Assembly (NCBI GenBank): GCA_963205105.1
Contig: CAUJJW010000183.1
Location: forward strand, 1-35,954
DNA: 35,954 nucleotides
Source of the DNA: Verrucomicrobiota bacterium
GTDB taxonomy: Bacteria > Verrucomicrobiota > Verrucomicrobiia > Limisphaerales > CAIMTB01
Direction: 5' to 3'
Each line of letters opens with the position of its first letter. Position 1 is the stretch's first letter. Positions 18,409 to 25,832 of this stretch are shown piece after piece. Below the pieces are notes generated by a model. The model saw only the letters and a program-made list of their open reading frames with translations, searched no databases and was not told where the DNA came from. The position numbers and the translations under genes were made by a program.

Positions 18409-18481
18409 AGAAGATCAGCAAGACTACCTAGGTGCTAAGTGGCCCGGAGGTCGGTACCACCGCGTCAACGTTTCCGCCGCG

Positions 18482-19123
18482 TTAGAGATCCGCGCGGTTT
18501 TCGAGCGCGAACCGCAGCAGAGCCTGGGCTCCACGCAGGCCCAATTTTTCGGAGATATGAGCGCGATGGGTGTCGATGGTGCGCGGGCTGATGCAGAGCT
18601 CGTGGGCGATTTCCTTGGTGGTCCGATTGGCGGCGATCAGGCGAAGGACGCGGCGTTCGGTGGGGGTCAGGGGATCGATCCTGGACGGGTTGGACTGGCT
18701 GTCCCGGGAGTCGCGCCAGCGGCTGAGGAATCCGGCGATGCTGGGGCTCAGGTACATGCCACCCGCCGCGACAGCTCGAATGCCCAGAAGCACGTCCGAA
18801 CTGGCATTCTCCTTCAGCACGTAGCCGGCAGCCCCGCGTTCCAGGGCATCTCGGAATGTGCTCTCCTCGCGGTGCATGGTGAGAATGAGCGGAGCCACGG
18901 CGGGCTCCAGCTGGCGGCAGAGGCGGACCAGGTCGATGGAACCCGGGTTGGGCAGATTCAGGTCAATGATCGCGACATTGGGGCGGAGTTCGCCCAGGAG
19001 CGTGGCGCCCACGGCGGTGTCACCGGCTTCGCCGACCACGTTGAGGTCCGGTTCCGCATCAATGAGATGCCGGAGGCCTTGGCGGACGATTGGGTGGTCG
19101 TCGATGAGGAGGACACGGATCAT
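18482..19123 (-). CDS. NarL/LuxR-family response regulator
   Basis: 213 aa. The N-terminal receiver has D8, D9, phospho-acceptor D54 (AIIDLNLP), the LTMHREE strand carrying the conserved Thr, and the KENASS segment with the conserved Lys. A linker leads to a C-terminal LuxR/GerE helix-turn-helix at about 150-210 (LTPTERRVLRLIAANRTTK, ISPRTIDTHRAHISEKLGL). Such regulators bind DNA as phosphorylated dimers. The start ATG overlaps the stop of the sensor kinase by 4 bp (ATGA), so the pair is almost certainly cognate. The likely targets are the following export genes, given the inverted repeat in the gap just downstream, though that is untested. Confidence 0.95.
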   Translation of the reverse strand: MIRVLLIDDHPIVRQGLRHLIDAEPDLNVVGEAGDTAVGATLLGELRPNVAIIDLNLPNPGSIDLVRLCRQLEPAVAPLILTMHREESTFRDALERGAAGYVLKENASSDVLLGIRAVAAGGMYLSPSIAGFLSRWRDSRDSQSNPSRIDPLTPTERRVLRLIAANRTTKEIAHELCISPRTIDTHRAHISEKLGLRGAQALLRFALENRADL

Positions 19124-22100
19124 GTGGGACGAGGGTTGGCGGGGGGGCGGGCGGGGAGGTTGCCAAGCGGAACTTCGAGGGTGAGCCGGGTGCCGGATCT
19201 GATTTGGGATCGGATATCCAGGGTACCGCCAAGCATGGCAGCACGTTCGCGCATGGTCTTGAGGCCGGAACCCCGGGTGGGGGAGCTGTTGACCAGGTCA
19301 TGGTCAAACCCGCACCCATTGTCGAAAATGGAAAGCGACAATCCGGTGGAGGAGCGCTCGACCTCCAGGGTTATTTCGGAGGCTTGGCCATGCTTCATGG
19401 CGTTGTTCAAGGCCTCCTGGGCAACTCGGTAAAAGTCCAACTCCTGCTCGTGGGGAAGGTATCCGTCGACGGCCTCCACACGGGATTCAAGACGGGCTGA
19501 GGAGGCTTCGGAGGCGTTGGTGACCAGCCATCGGAGGGCTTGGGTGAGACCGAGCTGATCGAGTTCAGGCGGACGCAATCCACGCGAGAGCAGGCGTACC
19601 CCCTGGATGGCGCGAGCGGCGGTGGTGGAGATGGCCTGGAGTTCGCGAACGACGTCCTCGCTGGGGGTCATGCGCTGCTGGGTGAGTTCGGAACGGTTTC
19701 GGATGAGCTGCAGTTCCTGACCGATGCCGTCGTGGAGTTCGCCGGCGAGACGGCAGCGTTCCTGTTCCTGGGAGCGGATGAGGTGGCGGGAGAGTTCGCT
19801 TGAAGCCCGTTGCTTCCGTTCAATCGACCGAACGCGCATGGCGAAGAGAGAGAACACCAGGCCCGCCAGGACAAGTCCGGCGACAACGCGAAACCAGGTG
19901 GTTTGCCACCAGGCCGGGGCCACCAGGACCGTGATCGTGGTAGGTTGACTGGTGGAACCATCCTCGTTGCGGGCCCGCACTTGAAAAAGGTATCTGCCGG
20001 GAGGCACGCGAGTGTAATAGGCCACCCCACGCCCGCCGGCGTTGACCCAGTCGCTGTCATAGCCCTGCAATTGGTAAAGAAAGGTCACCGCCTCCGGCAG
20101 TACGAAACTGAGGCCCGAGTATTGGATTTCGAGCCGGTCCTGCCCGGGCGGAATCCAGACCGTATCGAGTCCGATCACATTGAACACCGAACGGCGCTGG
20201 GCCGCGGGAGCGGGGGTGTCACCCCAATCCGTCGACAGGGGGTTGATGGCGGCCAGTTGGGAGGTTCCGCCCTCCAAGGTCCGACCGCCGAGGGTTGGGA
20301 TGAGGTTGGGACCCTCCACGGCAACACGATCGATGTGGGGCAACGGCAAGGTCTGGTTCCGGGGAATGCGCGATGGATGGAGGGTGCTAAGCCCGGATGT
20401 GGTGGCGATCCAGATCCGTCCATCGCTGTCCATGGTGGCCGTGGGCTGGATGGTGCCCGAGCATTCATCACTTCCGAGTCCTTCGCGGCGGGTAAAAACC
20501 TGGAAATCGATCGGACGCGAGGATCCGTTCACCCGGGCGTCCAAAGACGCGCGGGTGACCCTTTGCACACCACGAGTGGTCCCCAGCCAGAGGGCATTCG
20601 TACCTTCAAGGGTGATGGAGGTGATGGAATCAGCCTGAAGTCCGGCGGCCGATCCGAAGTGGTAAAAGAGGTTCGACCGGCAAAGAAAAAGGCCGCGCGA
20701 CATGGTTCCAATCCAAAGGGAACCGTCGGTATCCGGCTGGAGCGCGATCACGACTTCCATCGGAGGCAGATTGGACACGGCGTTGAAGGTGTCCATCTGG
20801 CCATCCTTCAGCCGGTTCAATCCATAGGACGTGCCGAACCACAGGCCACCTTCCGAATCCTCGGCAATGCTCCGAACATCATCGTTCGGCAACCGTTCCT
20901 TGCCGTGGATGTGGTCGACCCGCCGGCGGTCTCGGTACTGAAACGCCCCGCGGCTGGTGCCCACCCAGACCGAGCCGTCACGGGTCGGCGTCACACACCA
21001 CGCCGCGCGGACGGGCAGTTGGTGTTCGCGCGGCACCGGATGAAACCGTTCCCCATCGAACACGGCCAGCCCCCCCAGGCGGGTGGCCACCCACAGAGCG
21101 CCATGAGTGTCCTCACCCACCGAGAAGATGAACGTGTCGGGCAGGCCGTGGTCCTTGCTGAACGTATCCAGACGGCCCTCCCTGAACCGGTGCAATCCCC
21201 GTGGCGTGCCCACCCACAGGGCTCCGTCGCGGGTGCTCGAGACGGTGGTGATGACTTCATCCGACATCCCCTCCTGCACTCCGAAGGTCACGAATTTCGT
21301 GCGACGCAGCTGAACCACCCCGGTGCCCTCCGCGCTCTTCCAGATGCTCCCTTCACGGTCCCGGACAAAGGCCGACGCGAATCGCCCGGAGGATCCGCCG
21401 CCAATCGGGTAAGCGGTCCAGTTGCCATTCTCCCAATGAACCAGCCCCTGGGCGGTTCCAAGCCAGATGTCGTTTTCGGCGAATTCCCAGGCCACGACAG
21501 GATCATGACCGGGAATCTGCTCCGCGGGCGTCCACAGGTGAAACACGTCGTTCTCCAGCCGATAGACCCCGGAAGGCGTGCCCAGCCAGACCCGCCCCTG
21601 CAACGATCGGGTCAACGAAAACCCCGCTCCACCGGAATGCGGTGGGCTCAGACGCACCGGCTCAAAGCGGTTGTTGACCAAGCGAAACGGGCCGTCCTTG
21701 TAGGTGACGAACAACAATTCGCCCCGATCGTTCTCGGTGATGCCGATGACAAAGGGCTCGGAAAGTCCCGCCGCATCCCCGTAACTGAGAAAGCTTCCGG
21801 TCTTCGGGTCTCGCACGAACACCCCACCTCCATCGGTACCGATCCAGAGTCGGCCATCCCTGGCGACGTGAAGGCATTTGACCTGCTCATTGGCCAAACC
21901 GTTGGTGGCACTGAAGCGCTCAAACACTCCGTAGCTGTAGTGGGTGATGCCACCGCCGGCGGTGCCGATCCAAAGGGTGCCATCCTGGTCTTCCGCCAGC
22001 GCCGTCACATAGCTGACTCCCAGCGCCGGGGTGTTGGCAGGGTCAAATACCTGGAAGCTCGCTCCATTGAAGCGTCCCAACCCGCTATTCATGCCAAACC

Positions 22101-22389
22101 AAAGAAACCCATCCCGGGTCTGGAGGATCGCCTCCACCGACCGAATCGTGATGCCTTCCTTCCCGCTCCAGTGCCGGATCGAGTAATCGACGGGCAAGCG
22201 CGGACGCGACAGGTTGGTCGCCGCAGGTGAAACCAGCGCCTCCAAGAGGCAAACGAGCGCCAGCAGGGGCACTCTGACACGGTGAAAAAGGTCTCCTAGG
22301 TCCGCCACGCGAGCGGTGAAGGTGCCAAGACCTCGGGCGTTCGGCAATGGCGCAACCAGCCTCCTTGGCCGGGCTAGCCCGCCCGCCAT
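19120..22389 (-). CDS. Two-component propeller sensor histidine kinase (Reg_prop / Y_Y_Y / HisKA_3)
   Basis: 1089 aa. The membrane-targeting segment is PLLALVCLLEALVSPAA (41-57). Residues about 65-690 are periplasmic propeller repeats of the Reg_prop type, with recurring D-x-x-G-x-[LIV]-W-[FIV]-G-T motifs (DGTLWIGT, DGRLWIGT, DGALWVGT, DGSVWVGT, GGLWFGT and others). A Y_Y_Y domain lies at about 748-822 (FLYQLQGYDSDWVNAG, PGRYLFQVRARN), a transmembrane helix at about 829-851, a HisKA_3 dimerisation domain with H886 in GELHDGIGQELQLI, and a HATPase_c domain with N-box QEALNNAMKHG (991-1001), DNGCGFD and GSGLKTMRERAAMLGG. The start at 22389 overlaps the protease gene by 16 bp; a GTG at 22308 would also keep the signal segment. 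Unlike the Bacteroides hybrid regulators with this sensor layout, it has no fused receiver; the partner is the separate NarL regulator. Related sensors often detect polysaccharide fragments; the ligand here is unknown. Confidence 0.95.
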   Translation of the reverse strand: MAGGLARPRRLVAPLPNARGLGTFTARVADLGDLFHRVRVPLLALVCLLEALVSPAATNLSRPRLPVDYSIRHWSGKEGITIRSVEAILQTRDGFLWFGMNSGLGRFNGASFQVFDPANTPALGVSYVTALAEDQDGTLWIGTAGGGITHYSYGVFERFSATNGLANEQVKCLHVARDGRLWIGTDGGGVFVRDPKTGSFLSYGDAAGLSEPFVIGITENDRGELLFVTYKDGPFRLVNNRFEPVRLSPPHSGGAGFSLTRSLQGRVWLGTPSGVYRLENDVFHLWTPAEQIPGHDPVVAWEFAENDIWLGTAQGLVHWENGNWTAYPIGGGSSGRFASAFVRDREGSIWKSAEGTGVVQLRRTKFVTFGVQEGMSDEVITTVSSTRDGALWVGTPRGLHRFREGRLDTFSKDHGLPDTFIFSVGEDTHGALWVATRLGGLAVFDGERFHPVPREHQLPVRAAWCVTPTRDGSVWVGTSRGAFQYRDRRRVDHIHGKERLPNDDVRSIAEDSEGGLWFGTSYGLNRLKDGQMDTFNAVSNLPPMEVVIALQPDTDGSLWIGTMSRGLFLCRSNLFYHFGSAAGLQADSITSITLEGTNALWLGTTRGVQRVTRASLDARVNGSSRPIDFQVFTRREGLGSDECSGTIQPTATMDSDGRIWIATTSGLSTLHPSRIPRNQTLPLPHIDRVAVEGPNLIPTLGGRTLEGGTSQLAAINPLSTDWGDTPAPAAQRRSVFNVIGLDTVWIPPGQDRLEIQYSGLSFVLPEAVTFLYQLQGYDSDWVNAGGRGVAYYTRVPPGRYLFQVRARNEDGSTSQPTTITVLVAPAWWQTTWFRVVAGLVLAGLVFSLFAMRVRSIERKQRASSELSRHLIRSQEQERCRLAGELHDGIGQELQLIRNRSELTQQRMTPSEDVVRELQAISTTAARAIQGVRLLSRGLRPPELDQLGLTQALRWLVTNASEASSARLESRVEAVDGYLPHEQELDFYRVAQEALNNAMKHGQASEITLEVERSSTGLSLSIFDNGCGFDHDLVNSSPTRGSGLKTMRERAAMLGGTLDIRSQIRSGTRLTLEVPLGNLPARPPANPRPT

Positions 22390-23480
22390 GCCGGCCGGCC
22401 CGCCGCCGGGCGCAATGAACGGACCATCATCAGTTCACCCACATTCTCGGGGGTGATCAGTCCGACAAATCGCCCCACCCGATCGACCACCGGCAAGGCG
22501 GGACAGCCGCACTCCTGCATTTCCCGAAACGCATCGTCGAAGGCCTGATCCAGCGTGACCACCGGCAGATCGCGCCGCATGTGGTCCACCACCAGCGCGC
22601 CAACACCGTGACGCTTCAGCGCCGCGATCAAGTCGTCGCGGATCAGCACGCCGAGGATGGCATCGCGGTCGTCCACCACCGGAAACTCGTGTTGCGAGGT
22701 GCGGAGCATGGCCTCCACCGCATCATCCAAGGTGGCTCGCGACGTGAGTTTCACCAGGTGGGTCACCATGGCTTCCGACACGGGCACGCCGAGGCTGATG
22801 TCCTTCATCTGCGCCATCGCCGCCTCCTGTTGCGCCCCGATGAACACAAAGAAGGCGATGAAGATCAGCATGGGATTGTAGAACAGGCCGATGAACCCGA
22901 ACACGAACGCCAAAGCCTGACCAATCCATGCCGCAATCTGTGTGGCCCGCGCGTAGGGCAGGGTCATCGCCAGCAGGGATCGCAGGATTCGACCGCCATC
23001 CATGGGGAAGGCAGGGATCAGGTTGAAGACCACCAACCCGATGTTCACCGTCGCCAGCTTCGGAAGCATGGATGAATCCGGCTGGTGCAACCGTTCCAGG
23101 TGGCCCAGGTCGGTGGTGTGCCCCATCCAGAGCACGAGGATGATCGCAATCACGACGTTCACCAGGGGGCCGGCGATGGCGACGACCAGTTCCTGCCAGG
23201 GTTTGTCAGGCATCCGTTGCAGGCGGGCCACCCCGCCGATCGGCAGCATCGTGATGTCCGGGGTTTGGATGCCGAAGGCGCGGGCGGCAATGGCGTGGCC
23301 GAATTCGTGAAGCAAGACGCAGCCAAACAAAGCCACCACGAAGAGCAGACCATCCATGGCCGCGGCGGCGCCGCCCATGCGGTAGTAGCTGAACCCGATC
23401 CACGCGAGGAACAGAACCAGCGTGATGTGCAACCGGACTTCGATGCCCGCAATGCGCGCCACTTTGAACGACCATCTCAT
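22374..23480 (-). CDS. Site-2 protease (M50) with tandem CBS domains
   Basis: 368 aa from the ATG at 23480. Multiple hydrophobic segments surround the zinc motif HEFGH (58-62), an AGPLVN motif (104-109) and the second metal motif NLIPAFPMDGGR (153-164). The C-terminal half, about 240-360, holds two CBS domains (VSEAMVTHLVKL, EFPVVDDRDAILGVLI, VVDHMRRDLPVVTL, CPALPVVDRVGRFVGLI). This is the M50B site-2/SpoIVFB-like family with CBS regulation, which cleaves membrane-embedded substrates such as anti-sigma factors and responds to nucleotide binding. Length fits the family. The frame is open for 83 further codons upstream, but that stretch has no protein-like features. The end overlaps the start of the sensor gene by 16 bp, so it may be co-transcribed with the signalling genes. 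Confidence 0.92.
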   Translation of the reverse strand: MRWSFKVARIAGIEVRLHITLVLFLAWIGFSYYRMGGAAAAMDGLLFVVALFGCVLLHEFGHAIAARAFGIQTPDITMLPIGGVARLQRMPDKPWQELVVAIAGPLVNVVIAIILVLWMGHTTDLGHLERLHQPDSSMLPKLATVNIGLVVFNLIPAFPMDGGRILRSLLAMTLPYARATQIAAWIGQALAFVFGFIGLFYNPMLIFIAFFVFIGAQQEAAMAQMKDISLGVPVSEAMVTHLVKLTSRATLDDAVEAMLRTSQHEFPVVDDRDAILGVLIRDDLIAALKRHGVGALVVDHMRRDLPVVTLDQAFDDAFREMQECGCPALPVVDRVGRFVGLITPENVGELMMVRSLRPAAGRPAWRAG

Positions 23481-23793
23481 GTCAGGACCTGGATTGTGTC
23501 GGCACCGCCGACGCGGGATAGTCTTCCCCAGGATCCATCCGCCGCAAGCCAGGCCGGAGGTCGTGGTGCTGGGTTGCCGGATAATGCGCCCGGCGAACGA
23601 ACGCGAACCTCGAGCCAATGAAGTCCTTCTCGATGTTGCGGATGGCCTGGAACTGAAGACCCTGTGCCGCTGCGACCTGCTCTTCACCGTGGGGAAGGCC
23701 CAACTGACGCGACGGCGAGGTTCGGTCACCCCGGCACGCCGACGGCAAATCGCTCAACGCATCCTTCAAGGCCTCGCCCTGGCCGGCATGTAG
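23479..23793 (+). CDS. Probable MazF/PemK-like protein, shortened
   Basis: 104 aa. The C-terminal two thirds resemble MazF/PemK-type toxins: RANEVLLDVADGLEL, TLCRCDLLFTVGKAQL and RRRGSVTPARRRQIAQRI correspond to the strand, DQ/CD-containing core and last helix of that family. The N-terminus RRRGIVFPRIHPP fits the usual RRGDIV opening. Between VVVLGC and ANEVLL there are only about 12 residues, where the family normally has a longer stretch, so an internal deletion is possible and activity is doubtful. The ATG at 23479 is interlocked with the ATG of the protease gene on the other strand (CATG); a TTG at 23494 is an alternative start. No antitoxin gene is seen beside it. A minus-strand frame also spans 23482-23838 but looks less like a protein. 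Confidence 0.45.
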   Translation: MSGPGLCRHRRRGIVFPRIHPPQARPEVVVLGCRIMRPANEREPRANEVLLDVADGLELKTLCRCDLLFTVGKAQLTRRRGSVTPARRRQIAQRILQGLALAGM

Positions 23794-24187
23794 GAGCCAG
23801 TCGCGGTGATGCCCGTCCACGAAGCTGGCCGACGGCACCCCGTCGGTCCGGACGAATTCTATAAGTTAAGTTGCCCTTCGCTCTGGAGGACGCACCATCC
23901 GAATTCGGCGCGACGGTGCGCACCGAGCAGCAGCCGAGTCAGCGACGTTCCCGATTTCCGCTTCGGAGCTCGAGTTCCGTCACACCCATCAGCACGCCAG
24001 TTTGGACGTGTCGGAGAGACAACTCGGCGATTTATTCCCGAAACGGAGAGAATATTCCCACTCAAATTCCTCTTGGCAGGGGAATAACTCGCGAGGCGAT
24101 CACTCAGGTCACAAGCCGGAATTCATCAGGCTGGGAGCTTGAATCCGAAGTCCGGGTAGAAGACCGCAAATTAAAGTGAGTATCATT
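23794..24187. other. 394-bp non-coding stretch with small inverted repeats
   Basis: No convincing gene on either strand. The base composition becomes more AT-rich toward the right end. Small structures seen: a CCGAATTCGG palindrome at 23899-23908 and a GGTGCGCACC palindrome at 23915-23924; TATTCCC at 24033-24039 and 24053-24059, the latter facing GGGAATA at 24080-24086. One of these may belong to the promoter region of the secreted repeat protein that starts at 24188, but I cannot place promoter boxes with confidence. Confidence 0.4.
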
Positions 24188-25129
24188 ATGTTGACCCTCA
24201 GAAAATTCCTCAAACCCGCGACGATCGCGCTCGGTGCCTTCACAATGCTGGCGTTCGATGTGCCTGTTTTGGCGGGAAACTACGAGACGCGTGTCGTCGC
24301 CAGCGGCTTGAACCGCCCCACCGGCATCGTTGTGCAGGGCAGTCGCACGCTCTACATCACGCAGCTTCCCACGCCCACGATTCCCGGCTCAATGGGTGGA
24401 CTCAACACCGTGGACCGCATCAAGCTCGGCAGCGGCAAGATCACCAACCTGACCACGGGCGAGCCTGAACCGACCCATCTCGCGCTCGACAAAAAGGGTA
24501 GCCTCTATTGGACGTGCAAATCCGCCGGCGTGATCCTGGAACGTAGCCGTCAAGGCACAGTAGGACTATTTCTCGGCGGATTGAACAAGCCGAGCGGCAT
24601 CAGTGTGGATCGTTGGGGTAGCGTCTATTTCACGCAACTTCCGACGCCTGGTGTATCTGGAATGATGGGCGGCAATAACACGGTGAATGTGTCTGATGGC
24701 GAAACCACGTCGACGCTCACCACGGGTGAACCGGAACCGACGGACATCGTCGTCGCGCGGTGTGGCACATCGTATTGGACGTGCAAGAGCGCGGGGGTGA
24801 TCCTGAAACGCACCGCTAACGGCGTCGTGAGTCTGTTGATCAATGGACTGAACAAGCCCACAGGGATCGCGCTGGACGATCGGCGTGGTCGTTTGTATTT
24901 CACCGAAGTCCCGACGCCTGGAATGTCGGGCGCAAACGGCGGATCCAATCGTGTTCTCGCCATCGATTTGGACACGGATGAAGTCGAGGTCGTGAACGAA
25001 GGTGATCCCGAGCCGACCGATATCGCCGTGGCTGCGAACGGCAGCGTGTTTTGGACATGCACCTCCGCGGGCGTGATCGTGCAGGCGCGCAACGTCACTG
25101 AAGATTGCGACTGGAACGGTCAGGATTGA
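24188..25129 (+). CDS. Secreted beta-propeller-like protein with three ~90-aa repeats
   Basis: 313 aa from the ATG at 24188; a GAG at 24178-24180 may serve as a weak ribosome site, and a GTG at 24176 is an alternative start. Signal peptide: FLKPATIALGAFTMLAFDVPVLAG. The rest is three tandem repeats, each with GLN[RK]P[TS]GI, then [LV]Y[FI]T[QE][LV]PTP-x-x-x-G-x-x-GG, then [ED]PEPT[DH][IL] and [YF]WTC-x-SAGVI. Two four-stranded units per repeat would give a six-bladed propeller, as in SMP-30/NHL-like proteins. Each repeat keeps a Cys in WTC, so these may be structural or redox-linked. No catalytic residues can be assigned. The repeats are alike enough to suggest fairly recent internal duplication. 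It stands alone between the non-coding stretch and an intrinsic terminator. Confidence 0.85.
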   Translation: MLTLRKFLKPATIALGAFTMLAFDVPVLAGNYETRVVASGLNRPTGIVVQGSRTLYITQLPTPTIPGSMGGLNTVDRIKLGSGKITNLTTGEPEPTHLALDKKGSLYWTCKSAGVILERSRQGTVGLFLGGLNKPSGISVDRWGSVYFTQLPTPGVSGMMGGNNTVNVSDGETTSTLTTGEPEPTDIVVARCGTSYWTCKSAGVILKRTANGVVSLLINGLNKPTGIALDDRRGRLYFTEVPTPGMSGANGGSNRVLAIDLDTDEVEVVNEGDPEPTDIAVAANGSVFWTCTSAGVIVQARNVTEDCDWNGQD

Positions 25130-25155
25130 TTCGGTTTCAACCCGCAGCCACACAC

Positions 25156-25196
25156 CCGACCCGCCGGACACTCCGGCGCGGTCGGTGAATTGTTTT
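25156..25196 (+). terminator. Intrinsic terminator of the propeller-like gene
   Basis: Arms 25156-25168 and 25172-25185 form a 13-bp GC-rich stem with a single-base bulge and a CAC loop, followed by TGAATTGTTTT. It lies 26 bp after the stop codon at 25129. Stem strength and T-rich tail fit rho-independent termination on the plus strand. Confidence 0.65.
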
Positions 25197-25295
25197 GGGT
25201 GAGTACCGGTCGCCGATCCAAATGTGCGCATCAGACGGAAGATCGGATCGCGTTGTGAGGTACCAGGCAGGGGAACGAGAAAATGCTCGGATTAA

Positions 25296-25351
25296 GCCTT
25301 CGTTCCGGGACCGGAACTACGGCGCGGCAGCCTTCGCTCTCCGCTGCGCTC
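25296..25351. repeat. 56-bp direct repeat, copy 1
   Basis: Identical over 56 bp to 25661-25716. It contains the near-perfect dyad GTTCCGGGACCGGAAC. Copy 1 ends 4 bp from the stop codon of the GIY-YIG gene; the second copy lies on the other side of that gene. Confidence 0.95.
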
Positions 25352-25355
25352 AAAC

Positions 25356-25601
25356 TCACAACCGTTTACGTGCGAATGCCCGTCCTGAGGCGGATTTCAG
25401 GTAGCGTTCGAACGCGATCGCCCTCTCGGGATCCGCGAACGCCACAGCCGTCTTGATTCGCCAGGGCAGGAATTTTGAGGTGTGCGACACTTGTCCACTG
25501 TTGTGACGGCGGAGCCGCTCATTGAGGTCGTCGGTGCAGCCAACGTAGAATGTCTCAGATTTGGCGAGGCTCTCCAAAATGTAGACGTACCGAAATGGCA
25601 T
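25356..25601 (-). CDS. Small GIY-YIG nuclease-family protein
   Basis: 81 aa, the usual size for stand-alone GIY-YIG proteins of the YhbQ/UPF0213 kind. The first signature reads YVY (5-7), the second YVG (19-21) in FYVGCTDDL; the conserved Arg is in RLRRHNSG (about 29-31) and the catalytic Glu is E65 in AIAFERYLKS. All main catalytic positions are thus present in conservative form. The gene lies between two perfect 56-bp direct repeats and next to a tRNA gene, which suggests a small repeat-associated or mobile unit. Whether the nuclease moves the unit or acts in DNA repair cannot be told from sequence. Confidence 0.9.
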   Translation of the reverse strand: MPFRYVYILESLAKSETFYVGCTDDLNERLRRHNSGQVSHTSKFLPWRIKTAVAFADPERAIAFERYLKSASGRAFARKRL

Positions 25602-25660
25602 GGTTCCTCGATGGCTGGCATGCCGAGCCGTAGCTCGGAGCGCAGCCGGGGTCTCGGCCC

Positions 25661-25716
25661 GCCTTCGTTCCGGGACCGGAACTACGGCGCGGCAGCCTTC
25701 GCTCTCCGCTGCGCTC
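25661..25716. repeat. 56-bp direct repeat, copy 2
   Basis: Second perfect copy of 25296-25351. Its right part is extended by an inverted partner (see the hairpin at 25693-25729). In addition GCTCGGAGCGCAGC at 25633-25646, just upstream, is the exact inverse complement of 25708-25721, so the area is rich in nested inverted repeats. Confidence 0.95.
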
Positions 25717-25729
25717 CGAGCGAAGGCTG
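25693..25729. repeat. 12-bp-stem hairpin overlapping the tRNA 3' end
   Basis: CAGCCTTCGCTC (25693-25704) and GAGCGAAGGCTG (25718-25729) are exact inverse complements around a 13-nt loop. The right arm covers two bases of the CCA end of the tRNA-Val gene (25728-25730). On the minus strand the hairpin immediately follows the tRNA, but there is no T tract, so it is not a standard terminator. Copy 1 of the repeat lacks the right arm. Confidence 0.8.
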
Positions 25730-25803
25730 GTGGGCGATGAGGGATTCGAACCCCCGACCGTCTCCGTGTAAAGGAGCTGCGCTAGCCACTGCGCCAATCG
25801 CCC
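25728..25803 (-). tRNA. tRNA-Val (anticodon UAC), CCA encoded
   Basis: On the minus strand the sequence folds as a full cloverleaf of 76 nt including CCA. The acceptor stem is GGGCGAT/ATCGCCC, the D stem GCGC/GCGC, the anticodon loop TTTACAC with anticodon TAC (Val), the T stem GGGGG/CCCTC with loop TTCGAAT, and the discriminator A. The first anticodon-stem pair (G27-A43) is mismatched. It lies 29 bp downstream of the MFS transporter gene on the same strand, and its 3' end abuts the GIY-YIG repeat unit. Confidence 0.95.
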
Positions 25804-25832
25804 AACCGACTTCGAAACCAGACCGCCAAACC

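Noticed and set aside
19810..22230. Long plus-strand open frame of 806 codons antisense to the sensor kinase
   Set aside because: High-GC shadow: translation is Arg/Gly/Pro/His-rich with no domain, while the minus strand has full Reg_prop, Y_Y_Y and kinase motifs.
23481..23729. Upstream in-frame extension of the M50 protease gene
   Set aside because: 83 codons of low-complexity Arg/Ser-rich translation before the normal family start MRWSFKV; not conserved-looking.
23482..23838. Minus-strand frame of 118 codons opposite the MazF-like gene
   Set aside because: No recognisable family, while the plus strand reads as a MazF-like core. Kept as an alternative only.
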